Positions 1-8,485 of a stretch of DNA of 10,300 nt are shown piece by piece (the stretch's first letter is position 1; every line of letters starts with the position of its first letter). The stretch is from a bacterium (GTDB taxonomy: Bacteria; Auribacterota; JABMQX01). The notes under the pieces are model-generated. The model made no database searches. It was given only the letters and a program-made list of their open reading frames with translations, and was not told the DNA's origin. The translations under genes were made by a program, and so were the position numbers. Location: NCBI GenBank assembly GCA_013203085.1, contig JABMQX010000682.1, forward strand, positions 1 to 10,300. Direction: 5' to 3'.

Positions 1-1
1 C

Positions 2-3000
2 AGATATGGTGACAGCGAGGGCCTCGAGTATTTCGTCATGTATTACCATGTTGACATCATCTCGCCAGAAGAACGCGAGGCTCGGTTTCATTTCCGACAT
101 GACGACGAGATTCGCTGCTGGAACAATGGATCTCTCGTTCTGGCTCACGACGGATGGGACAACGGCGAGGAACGGTTTCAGGACTTCACCTTGCACGCCG
201 GCACCAACTCCATGACATCCAAGTTCCGGGAGGGATATGGCGGCAACTACCTGGCGGTGAGAATCACCGACCGCGAGGACAACGATTATCCCGACCTGCA
301 ATACATTTCCCACCTTTTTGAGGCTGACGCGGGACCTGAGCAGATAGGTACGAATAATCAGACCGTGACTCTGGATGGTTCAGGGACAACGAATGCCGAG
401 GGATACTTCTGGGAGCAGATCAGTGGGCCTCCCGTTGAGCTTTCGGATCCTAACTCCCTCAGCCCAACTTTCACGGCTCCGCAGGTTCTTGGTGGAACCG
501 TTCTTGTGTTCAAGCTAACCGTCGCGTCGTCAGATGGCTTCGACAGTGATACCACACGTGTATTCATATCCGATGTATCGGATGATCTTCCCCCCGGCTT
601 TTTCTCCCAGGACATCGGCAACCCCCTTCCGGGTTTCACTGTGTACGATGAGACGAATGATACATACACTATCACGGCCAACGGTCACGACATATGGGAC
701 ACGGCTGACGAGTTCCGCTTTGTTTATACAGGGATCGAGGGTGATTTCAGCGCCTCGGTTCGCGTTGATGGGCCGGTCGGCACGTGGCCTAACCAGTGGA
801 CCAAGGCCGGCATAATGATGCGCCAGTCTAACGATCCCGGTTCAGAGCACGTTGGAATCGTTGCGACCCGCGACAACGGCATCCACTTTGGCTGGAGAGC
901 GAACCCGGGAGGTTGGACAGAATCCCTTGGCTGGGCGAGCATGGATCCGCCTATTACCTACCCTGCATACGTCGGCATTCAGCGCCAGGGAGACGCCTTC
1001 TATGGGTGGTATTCTACCGACGGCGTCAACTGGATACACAACAAGGAAGACGTCATAACAGTTGAGATGAGCGACCCTGTTCTCGTGGGCATGTGCGTCA
1101 CAAGCCACGACTCCTCGAGGCTGGCTACGGCTCGCTTCTCCGAATTCTCGAGTTCTCCGTCCTTCCCACTGATTGCGAATGCCGGTCCGGACAGCGCCGG
1201 CTGCGTGGGCGATACCGTTTTACTCGACGGCTCGTCATCCCTCAACGCGGGCAGCTATCTGTGGGAACAGGTGATAATGGGTTCGGAGCCTTCCGTCTCT
1301 ATCGCGGACCCGAACAACGCAGTGGCTAACTTCCTTGCGCTTCCTGAGCCACCGGGAACTGTCCTGACATTCCAACTGACGGTGAGAGATTCGGCCGGAG
1401 AAAACCCCGATTCCGACACCGTGCAAATCTTCATTTCGGATCCTCTGCCAGAGGGCTTGGTGAGCGAGGACATAGGAAGCCCGTTGCCGGGGTACACGGT
1501 TTATGACGAAACCTCCGGTACCTTCTCAATCATCGCCAGTGGGGGCGACATTTGGTCAACAGCTGACTCCTTCCACTTTGTGTACAAGGAGCTTTCAGGA
1601 GACTTCAGTGTTGCGGTAAGGCTCGAGCCGCCCTCGGGGGCATGGCCCATGGGATGGGGTGTGGGGAAAGGCGGAGTGATGATAAGGCAATCTCTCAGTG
1701 CGGACTCCATTTTCGCCATGATGATCGAGCATTACAACGGCAGGGTGGCCCTGCAGTGGAGAGATGCCCCAGGGGCGGACGCAGTCTGGCCAGGGGGATT
1801 ATTAGGCCCAACATTCCCGATCTACCTTGGCATTCAGCGATGTGGAGGAAACGTCTATGGTTGGTATTCGACGGATGGCGTAAGTTGGGTTCATCGTCCT
1901 GAAGACGTGGTTTCGATCGCTCTCAGCGATCCCGTCCTGGTAGGGATGTGCTTCACGAGTCGCGATGCCTACAACTTTGCTGCAGCCGAATGCTCCGAGT
2001 TTTCGAGCTCAGCGACTTTTCCACCAATAGCCCATGCCGAGGACGGCGCATCTATGCCCGGCGATACAGTGACCCTGGACGGCTCAAGCTCGGTGAACGC
2101 CAACTCGTACGAGTGGACTCAGGTCGGCGGGCAGCCTGTCGTTCTTACTCCTGAGGCGCCGGATGGCCGAATAGCGACGTTCACGGCTCCCGCCGTCGAA
2201 GATCGCACCATCCTTATCTTCGAGTTAACAGCGACCGGGCCCTTAGGGACGGATACTCGCACCGTCACTGTGCTCATCTCTGACAACCTTGCCTTCCGCT
2301 CCGACACTACTGCCATCGCCAGGGTAACGGAACCCACCGGCGACGGTCTGAAAGACATAAACGTTATCAGAGACGGGAGAAGAATCCAGAACTACGACAG
2401 TTACGACGGGGATAACGTAGCCACCGACGACTGGTACGGGTTCCTCTGGTCGGAGCTCGTGCACGTTGAATCTCTGGTTTACTACCAGGGAGGAATCTTC
2501 TTCGACGGCGGCTGGTGGACAGGCCTGACGGTGCAATACACTACGGATGCGGAGGGCACTAACTGGTTTGACGCCGAGAACGTTGTGATTGAACCGCAGT
2601 ACGATTTCGGGGATTTCGAGATAGGCAAGGTTGCCTTCCGAAGATACGTTCTAACGTTCGATCCGGTGGACGCTTCAGGCATTCGGATATATGGCGAGCC
2701 GGGCGGTTCAGCCGACTTCACATCAATTGGCGAGCTGGAGGCCTACAGTTATATACCCACACCTCCGTCACAGGACAGAATCAATCAGGCGGTCGAGGCG
2801 GGTTTAGCCTATCTTCGAGACCTCCAGAACGAAAATGGCTCCTGGACCTATTCCGGCAGGTTTTCCGAAGAGAATGTTGGGGCGACTTCCCTTGCCGTGA
2901 CCTGCTTTCTCAACCATGGAGTCGCCGAAACAGACCCCGACGTCATGGATGCATTGACCTGGCTCCTGTTACGTCAGCATCCGGAGGATGGCTCCATCAC

Positions 3001-4867
3001 CACCGGTTCGTACACCATCTACGACACTTCCTTAGCGGTCCTCGCCCTTTGCGCGACGGGAAATCCCGAGTATTACGATGAAATCTCGACAGCCGCGCAG
3101 TTCCTGATAGACGTTCAAAACGACGAGGACACGGGCTACACGATAGATAACCAGTACTACGGCGGCTGGGCGTATCCAAGTGAAAACTGGGCCGACCTGT
3201 CAAACAGCCAGTTTGCCATGCTGGCCCTGCATTATGCCGAGGACTTCGACGGGGAAGACTCCATCGTCCCTGCCGACGTCTGGGAGAAAGCCGAAACGTT
3301 CGTGGAGAGGTGTCAGAACCGCTGGGAGACCAATCCCGATTACAGCCTTGACGGTGACGGTGGATTCATCTACTTGCCCGCCGGCACGAACTGGGCCGAT
3401 GGCCGGTCCTACGGGAGCATGACGTCGGCAGGATTGTGGGGATTCTACGTCACAGGAGTTGGCCGCGCCGACCCGAGGGTGGACGACGCCTTCGGGTGGC
3501 TCGAGACGAACTATCGCGTCGAGCAGAACTACCCCATCGGCGACACCCTCCTTTACTACTACCTCTACTCCCTGGCGAGAGCGTGTATCCTGTGGAATCA
3601 ACCGACCTTGGCGGGACACACGTGGTACGAGGAGATGTCCCAGGCGCTCCTCGATAGGCAGGAATGGGACGGACATTGGGCCGCAACTCATGACACCGAC
3701 GAGCCCGACCGGATAGCCACTTGCTGGGCCATTCTGGCGCTGGAAACAAAACTGATTCCGGAAGGAGCCTCTATGGAGTTCATAGTGGAATCTCCCGTTG
3801 ACCTGCACGTCTATGATGCCGAGGGAAGGCACGTCGGCATCAACTACGAGACCGGCGAGATAGAGGAGGAGATACCCGGCTCGACCTACTTCCCCGAGAC
3901 TGAAACTGAACCTCAGCGTGTTCGGATAGAGAATCCCATCGCCGGAACCTACACCATTCAATTGGTGGCAAGGGAGGCCGGGGAGTACACACTCACGGTG
4001 GCGGGCGTTGTTGAGGAAACAGTGGTTACAACGCAAACGTTCACCGGCACCGTTGAGGCGGAGGAAGTCCACGGCGCCTCCGCCACGGTCTCCGCGATAG
4101 CGGGTCCCATCACGACCGATGTGACGGAGCCTGCTCCTCTGCTCCAGCTACAGCCCGTACAATTCACCTGGGGCGAACCAGCTCCGGGATATTCATACGA
4201 GGACTGGCCCCTATTTGAGGGATGGATGCACGTTCTCATCGAAAACCCGGGGCCCGACAACGCCTACAACGTGACGGCAACGATCACAAGCTGTCCGGAG
4301 AACTTCACCATCGTGGACCCCGACGTGACCGTTGGAGATATTGATGCCGGGCTATCCGCCTGGAGCACAGATACGTTCACGTACAACATCGACATGCGAG
4401 AGCCTGTTGATCCTCAGAAAGGCTTTGTGTGGAGGATCACGTATGATGACCAGTTCTACCACCGTCATACAGTCGAGGGGCGGTCCACTCTGGTTACCTT
4501 TCAGGTTCCGGTAGACATCAAGCCGGGAAGTGACCCCAACAGCGTAAATCTCGGCTCAAGCGGAGTTGTGCCTGCAGCGTTTCTTACGACGCCCGACTTT
4601 GACGCCGGGACCATTGACCCACAGACAGTCATGTTTGGGGGGTATGACTTCTGGGGTGATATTAAGCTTCGCGGCAAGAAAGACGGAGCGCCGATGGCGA
4701 GTCTTGAGGATGTGGATGATGACGGAGACCTCGATCTTGTGGTGCATGTAGAAGTGGAGCACGCTGCGACAGAGCCGACGGACGTGGAATGCCAGCTCCG
4801 GGCCTTCACGTTCGACGGGCTTTTGGTGTGGGGTACCGACTCCGTCAGAATCGTTCCGCCTCGGTGA
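2..4867 (+). CDS. Giant modular extracellular protein (PKD / DUF1349-like / discoidin-like / alpha-toroid / VDIKPGS C-terminal domain), 5' partial
   Basis: The frame is open from the first bases, so the true start and any signal peptide lie outside the window; the first in-window ATG is at 38 and has no special claim. Counting from that Met (1,609 aa): 1-93 PA14-like sandwich (WNNGSLVL, GTNSM, LAVRITD); 95-180 PKD-like domain 1 (VTLDGSG, FKLTV); 185-375 DUF1349/concanavalin-like sandwich (GDFSASVRV, AGIMMRQS, YGWYSTDGVNW); 378-468 PKD-like 2; 470-660 second sandwich; 663-750 PKD-like 3; about 751-906 discoidin-like sandwich (GGWWTGLTVQYTTD, GIRIYGEPGG); 912-1243 alpha/alpha-toroid with prenyltransferase/squalene-cyclase-like repeats (QNENGSW at 930, QEWDGHW at 1208); 1244-1488 beta-rich linker; 1492-1609 C-terminal domain starting VDIKPGSDPNSVNLG with a DxDxD-type acidic stretch (1558-1566). 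There is no C-terminal anchor such as LPXTG or PEP-CTERM. Binding or adhesion outside the cell is inferred; no enzymatic motif is recognised. A terminator lies 67 bp downstream. Domain names come from sequence patterns by eye. Confidence 0.9.
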   Translation, partial: RYGDSEGLEYFVMYYHVDIISPEEREARFHFRHDDEIRCWNNGSLVLAHDGWDNGEERFQDFTLHAGTNSMTSKFREGYGGNYLAVRITDREDNDYPDLQYISHLFEADAGPEQIGTNNQTVTLDGSGTTNAEGYFWEQISGPPVELSDPNSLSPTFTAPQVLGGTVLVFKLTVASSDGFDSDTTRVFISDVSDDLPPGFFSQDIGNPLPGFTVYDETNDTYTITANGHDIWDTADEFRFVYTGIEGDFSASVRVDGPVGTWPNQWTKAGIMMRQSNDPGSEHVGIVATRDNGIHFGWRANPGGWTESLGWASMDPPITYPAYVGIQRQGDAFYGWYSTDGVNWIHNKEDVITVEMSDPVLVGMCVTSHDSSRLATARFSEFSSSPSFPLIANAGPDSAGCVGDTVLLDGSSSLNAGSYLWEQVIMGSEPSVSIADPNNAVANFLALPEPPGTVLTFQLTVRDSAGENPDSDTVQIFISDPLPEGLVSEDIGSPLPGYTVYDETSGTFSIIASGGDIWSTADSFHFVYKELSGDFSVAVRLEPPSGAWPMGWGVGKGGVMIRQSLSADSIFAMMIEHYNGRVALQWRDAPGADAVWPGGLLGPTFPIYLGIQRCGGNVYGWYSTDGVSWVHRPEDVVSIALSDPVLVGMCFTSRDAYNFAAAECSEFSSSATFPPIAHAEDGASMPGDTVTLDGSSSVNANSYEWTQVGGQPVVLTPEAPDGRIATFTAPAVEDRTILIFELTATGPLGTDTRTVTVLISDNLAFRSDTTAIARVTEPTGDGLKDINVIRDGRRIQNYDSYDGDNVATDDWYGFLWSELVHVESLVYYQGGIFFDGGWWTGLTVQYTTDAEGTNWFDAENVVIEPQYDFGDFEIGKVAFRRYVLTFDPVDASGIRIYGEPGGSADFTSIGELEAYSYIPTPPSQDRINQAVEAGLAYLRDLQNENGSWTYSGRFSEENVGATSLAVTCFLNHGVAETDPDVMDALTWLLLRQHPEDGSITTGSYTIYDTSLAVLALCATGNPEYYDEISTAAQFLIDVQNDEDTGYTIDNQYYGGWAYPSENWADLSNSQFAMLALHYAEDFDGEDSIVPADVWEKAETFVERCQNRWETNPDYSLDGDGGFIYLPAGTNWADGRSYGSMTSAGLWGFYVTGVGRADPRVDDAFGWLETNYRVEQNYPIGDTLLYYYLYSLARACILWNQPTLAGHTWYEEMSQALLDRQEWDGHWAATHDTDEPDRIATCWAILALETKLIPEGASMEFIVESPVDLHVYDAEGRHVGINYETGEIEEEIPGSTYFPETETEPQRVRIENPIAGTYTIQLVAREAGEYTLTVAGVVEETVVTTQTFTGTVEAEEVHGASATVSAIAGPITTDVTEPAPLLQLQPVQFTWGEPAPGYSYEDWPLFEGWMHVLIENPGPDNAYNVTATITSCPENFTIVDPDVTVGDIDAGLSAWSTDTFTYNIDMREPVDPQKGFVWRITYDDQFYHRHTVEGRSTLVTFQVPVDIKPGSDPNSVNLGSSGVVPAAFLTTPDFDAGTIDPQTVMFGGYDFWGDIKLRGKKDGAPMASLEDVDDDGDLDLVVHVEVEHAATEPTDVECQLRAFTFDGLLVWGTDSVRIVPPR
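320..2020 (+). repeat. Tandem protein-level repeat: two [PKD-like + sandwich] units
   Basis: Within the large modular gene, two consecutive units of about 284 codons align over their whole length. Unit 1 runs from about 320 to 1165 and unit 2 from about 1166 to 2020. Matching landmarks are FVYTGIEGDFSASVR / FVYKELSGDFSVAVR, AGIMMRQS / GGVMIRQS, VGIQRQGDAFYGWYSTDGV / LGIQRCGGNVYGWYSTDGV, SDPVLVGMC in both, and FSEFSSSPSFP / CSEFSSSATFP. A third PKD-like domain follows without a sandwich. The DNA has diverged at many third codon positions, so this is an old duplication rather than a recent one. Confidence 0.85.
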
Positions 4868-4933
4868 GCCGGGAAATCTCTGGGGGACTCTCGGTCATGC
4901 ACAAGGCGCGGGCCTATACGCTTATCGTCTGAG

Positions 4934-4983
4934 AAAAGGGATCGAGCATCTCCATGAGGGAAGGTGCTCGATCCCTTCTTTTT
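4934..4983 (+). terminator. Rho-independent terminator of the modular protein gene
   Basis: A perfect 13-bp stem (AAGGGATCGAGCA at 4936-4948 pairing with TGCTCGATCCCTT at 4965-4977) encloses a 16-nt loop. It is followed by C and five T residues (4979-4983) on the plus strand. It starts 67 bp after the stop codon of the large modular gene, which it very probably ends. Confidence 0.88.
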
Positions 4984-5882
4984 GCTTGAGGGTGATTCGG
5001 TACGAAAGGCGGAACCGACACCGGCCCTCGTTGTTCCATGGTTCAGAAAAGGCCTTTCTTAGTGCCAAGATTGCAGTCTTGGATTTTGCGCAAGAATGAA
5101 ATTCACAGTTCCCAGGGGTGCAATGGGTTCCGACGAATTGAGGTAGAGATACGCCACTGTACTCGACCACAGCCGCGGAACCTATCCCGCCGACCCTACG
5201 CTGGATCGTCTGCCCCCCAGTTTTAGGATTCACGCGCCGAACTGTGGCGAAAGCGCAGGAAACGAAATTCAGTGAGTGTTTAGGCCAATATCTGAAGCTC
5301 CCCTTGTTCAAAGCAGCTGAAGCCACAGGGGTTACCAAAAATGCCTCAAGTCTCTTGCCGACGAGATTCGAGGTCACGGTTGGCCGCTGAGGCAGTAGAA
5401 TCGCTTCAGAATCCCTGAGGTTGTGTTGCGTCTCTGCTACCGGAAAGTTCTTTGGGGGGCAAACTCCAGTGTTGAGAGCTCACTGGTTTGCGGATACACA
5501 TAGACCCGTCTTCAAACATCATAGAAAGCCGTCTGATATCTACGCTCCAACGGGAACCATTCCCACAAGAGATCCGCCCCGTCGCGGCGCCTGCCCCAGG
5601 TGCCGCTGGATCGAGTGTGCTTTCGTTCATTGCTAATGTCGTGGGGTACGGGTAGGTAAACAGGGTCAGACATTTGACCAGAGTGATCGTCGTTTTCTAC
5701 CGATGCACCACTATGTTCTATCTAGAAAAACGTCCAGCAGGCCCATGTTTCGTCACAGCAAAGCTATCTAAGGGAACCAGTAGTAAACCAAGCGCAACAC
5801 ATGACTGTTCGTATCCATGTTTTACGCCATTTCCATATATTTGGTCTTTTACGTCTTGTTTTCCACCAACCGCGTGCCTGTC
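4984..5882. other. About 900 bp gene-free spacer between convergent genes
   Basis: I find no convincing gene here. The longest reading frame (minus strand, GTG at 5377 to 4922) has no Shine-Dalgarno, runs through the terminator hairpin and resembles no family I know. Three small self-complementary elements are visible: a near-perfect 18-nt palindrome at 5065-5082 (one G·T pair), a hairpin at 5300-5331 (CCCC-t-TGT ... ACA-GGGG, with TTCA/TGAA inside), and GGTCAGACATTTGACC at 5665-5680 (5-bp arms). No clear terminator for the minus-strand beta-helix gene is visible downstream of its stop. The spacer may be decayed mobile-element DNA, but that is a guess. Confidence 0.5.
5665..5680. repeat. Small palindrome GGTCA-6-TGACC resembling an IS200/RAYT-associated end
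   Basis: GGTCA (5665-5669) and TGACC (5676-5680) are inverted around GACATT. The context (AAACAGGGTCAGACATTTGACC) resembles, from memory, the GGGTCAGAC-type palindromes found at ends of REP-associated tyrosine transposase (Y1_Tnp) elements in many environmental bacteria. No transposase is nearby, so at most this is a relic end. The family link is from memory, not a search. Confidence 0.25.
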
Positions 5883-8471
5883 TCACTTGGTCAGGTTTCC
5901 ACGCATGACAAGATTTGGCGCCTGGGATTCTTGTGGCATCCGTTTGCCGTTTACGGTCAGTGGTCCCCGGGTTATATTGCCGATGAGTGTGGCTTTGGCC
6001 TTGGTTTCTGCTAGCGAAAGATGGGCACCGGGGCCAAAGAAGTGAACATTCACAGCCTTCACTTCACCCTGACGAATCTGAATGCCATTTCCATGGCGAA
6101 AGGCATGCAATCCCTGCAGCCACAGCTCGCCATTGTCCACTTGTGCAAGGGTGTCCGGTGATCCCCAAACCAAGGTGTTGATAAGGCGTGCGGAGCCCTG
6201 GAAGTCCGCTCCCAGTTTGATGGCAACCTTATCCTGCGAGGACATGGCCACCAGTTCGGCGTTAATCAGGTCAATACGGCCACTACCCTGTTCGAAGAAG
6301 ACGCCCACCTTGGAGCCGTCCGTGCCGTGCCCATGGACGACACAATCCTCGGGGCCCCGGCCCTGTTGCTGGGTGAAACGTATACCGTAAAGCGAGCCAT
6401 ACACGAAGTTCTGAAAGAGCAATTCCTGGCGGCAGTGGCCCACCCACATCGCATCCAGCTTCTCCTTCTGAAAGGTCCAGAGCATGTTGCCGGTCCCGCG
6501 TTGCATCCGCCCTCCCGGGCTGTTGCGGAAGAAGGGATTTCTTCTGTCACAGCGGGTCCAGTAGTGCGGGTTGAACTGCGTGTTGCGAACCTCGCCCTGA
6601 GTGCTGCCGCCCCCGACGGCGACCCCGACGCGCAACGGCGAACCGGACAGGTAGTCCACGTAATGCCGATGACATGGGATCGTCATCAGATCCAGAAAAC
6701 GATAGGCATTGGCGCAGTTGACGTGGACCACATAGATGTCGTCCCCCCGCCCCTGGATCAGGAAGGGGTAGTCCCGCACATCCTGCATCCGCTGGTCCGG
6801 GTAGTTGAATGCGAGACCACGCAGGCCGCTGCGGGCTCGCAGCGTGATAGTGGGTTCCTGCCCGGGCCCGGGATAGACATGCAACAGGCTGCCGTTCCCC
6901 TGCGTGTGGTGGGGCACATCGTGAATACCGCGCAACTCCACCCCGCTTGGCACGGCCAGGGACCCGCGCAGGATATAATTCCCCGCCGGGACAAACACAA
7001 TACCGCCACCGCTTTTCCCGGCATGATCCAGCGCCTTCTGCAGGGCTGGGGTGTCGTCTTCCTTGTCTTGGCCGCTGGCACCCCACTGGGCATCGGTGAC
7101 CACATACAGAACATCGCGTGCCGGACGCGTCACCCGGGTGCGGTTCCCGTCGTATGTGGGAAAGGCCTCCAGCGGCATCGGACGAGTGATCAGTTTCAGT
7201 CTTTCGGGGGGCATATCACTATTGATCCGGGGAGGATCTTGGGGAAACGTGTTACCGACGAGGGAAGCTCCCTGAACCGCCGAGCCCAAGAAGATCTGCG
7301 TGCCGGCATCTCGTACCTGGGACGCGGTCATGGCCAACACGCCACCGGTCAGACGGATATGACCGCGTGTCACCTGGCTGTTCTGAATGATGAAACAACC
7401 CGTCCCCTGGGAATACAGGGCCTGATCCGCGGAGACTTCACAGTCACTCAATAAAATGGCGGCGTCAAACTTCTTTCCCACTCGAAAACCGTAGTCAAGG
7501 CCGTGAAAGGTGCATTTTGTAAATACCATGCCAAAGGGATTGGTCTCCTGCACCTCCACTGCGGTCTGACAGTTGCGAATGACCAAACCGTAGAACTGGG
7601 CATTGGCCGCCCCGCGGGCGCCTTCGGTCACCAGATAGCCGCGTCGGTATCCGTCCACGTGGACGTACGAGACATATTCCCAATCGCTCCGTTCCATATG
7701 CACGCCGGTGCCGTGGGCCAACAACCACGACGCGAAGCCGGAATTGGAGGGCGGCGACTTCGCCAAACCGCTCTGACACCAGTAAACCGGCGAAAAATGG
7801 ACGTTCTCGATGCGACCGATATCCGTGGTGGAATCGTAACGTATCCCGACCTGCAGGGGCGTGCCGTACACATTGTGCACGTAGTGCAGCTCATTCCCTC
7901 CGGGGCCGATCCGAATGCCCTGGTAGGCATTAACGAGGGTCAGGTTCTCGAAGGTAGCGTTGTCCCCCCCGCTCTGCTTCAGACAATAGGGATAGGGGAC
8001 AATGTTTTCGGGATCCTGCTCGGGATACCAAAAAGACATATCCTTGACCCCGGCACAGTAGTCCACGGTCATAAAGGGTGTCCCCTCGGCTTGACCGCGC
8101 CCCGCGTACACCATCAAGACCGTGCCACGGGTGCGGGGACTATCCTTCGTCGGCGCCGCCCACTCGCCGCGTAAGGTCACGGAAACGGGAATCCGCAGTG
8201 TGCCCTTGATGACGTACCGGCCCTCCGGTACAAACACGGTCCCGCCGCCCGCTTGCCCCATGCTGTCCAAGGCCTGTTGAAAAGCCCGAGTACAATCCCG
8301 GCGCCCATCCCCCAGCGCGCCAAAATCCAATACACTAAAACCGGCTACCACGGTGTCCGTGGTCGGATACTTGGTTTTGACAATCCGCCACCGGGGGGAG
8401 TCGGGCGCGGCATGCGCCGCACCGCACAGTAAGAGACTCAGTATCAAGCGCTCCATGGGTAGTGTTTTCAT
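5883..8471 (-). CDS. Secreted double pectate-lyase-3 (GH28-like) beta-helix protein
   Basis: This 862-aa protein begins MKTLPMERLILSLLLCG, a signal peptide with likely cleavage after AHA (residue 21), so it is probably exported. Two right-handed beta-helix modules of the pectate_lyase_3/GH28-related type follow. Module 1 (from about 45) opens with VLDFGALGDGRRDCTRAFQQ, then GGGTVFVPEGRYVIKGTLRI; module 2 (from about 458) opens with VTDAQWGASGQDKEDDTPAL, then GGGIVFVPAGNYILRGSLAV. Polysaccharide (perhaps polyuronate) binding or cleavage is the family expectation; no catalytic residues could be assigned. The frame stays open to 8717, but I chose 8471: the signal peptide starts there and AAAGG lies about 10 nt upstream, whereas the 82-residue extension has no Shine-Dalgarno and no recognisable sequence. 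A truncated sulfatase lies upstream on the same strand, suggesting a shared polysaccharide-degradation role. Confidence 0.88.
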   Translation of the reverse strand: MKTLPMERLILSLLLCGAAHAAPDSPRWRIVKTKYPTTDTVVAGFSVLDFGALGDGRRDCTRAFQQALDSMGQAGGGTVFVPEGRYVIKGTLRIPVSVTLRGEWAAPTKDSPRTRGTVLMVYAGRGQAEGTPFMTVDYCAGVKDMSFWYPEQDPENIVPYPYCLKQSGGDNATFENLTLVNAYQGIRIGPGGNELHYVHNVYGTPLQVGIRYDSTTDIGRIENVHFSPVYWCQSGLAKSPPSNSGFASWLLAHGTGVHMERSDWEYVSYVHVDGYRRGYLVTEGARGAANAQFYGLVIRNCQTAVEVQETNPFGMVFTKCTFHGLDYGFRVGKKFDAAILLSDCEVSADQALYSQGTGCFIIQNSQVTRGHIRLTGGVLAMTASQVRDAGTQIFLGSAVQGASLVGNTFPQDPPRINSDMPPERLKLITRPMPLEAFPTYDGNRTRVTRPARDVLYVVTDAQWGASGQDKEDDTPALQKALDHAGKSGGGIVFVPAGNYILRGSLAVPSGVELRGIHDVPHHTQGNGSLLHVYPGPGQEPTITLRARSGLRGLAFNYPDQRMQDVRDYPFLIQGRGDDIYVVHVNCANAYRFLDLMTIPCHRHYVDYLSGSPLRVGVAVGGGSTQGEVRNTQFNPHYWTRCDRRNPFFRNSPGGRMQRGTGNMLWTFQKEKLDAMWVGHCRQELLFQNFVYGSLYGIRFTQQQGRGPEDCVVHGHGTDGSKVGVFFEQGSGRIDLINAELVAMSSQDKVAIKLGADFQGSARLINTLVWGSPDTLAQVDNGELWLQGLHAFRHGNGIQIRQGEVKAVNVHFFGPGAHLSLAETKAKATLIGNITRGPLTVNGKRMPQESQAPNLVMRGNLTK

Positions 8472-8485
8472 GCGTTGTTGACCTT

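Noticed and set aside
3200..4072. 290-codon minus-strand frame opposite the modular protein
   Set aside because: It is antisense to the well-supported toroid region and resembles no known family; it arises from the codon use of the real gene.
5065..5082. 18-nt near-palindrome considered as an operator or terminator
   Set aside because: It has no T-run, no nearby promoter or gene start, and only one copy in the window, so no function can be supported.
4922..5377. 151-codon minus-strand frame in the spacer
   Set aside because: It has no ribosome binding site at its GTG, runs through the terminator hairpin, and its composition and sequence resemble no family.
6327..7454. 375-codon plus-strand frame opposite the beta-helix gene, and a similar one at 7503-8174
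   Set aside because: Both are antisense shadows: the minus strand has a signal peptide and two recognisable domains, while the plus-strand products look like no known protein.
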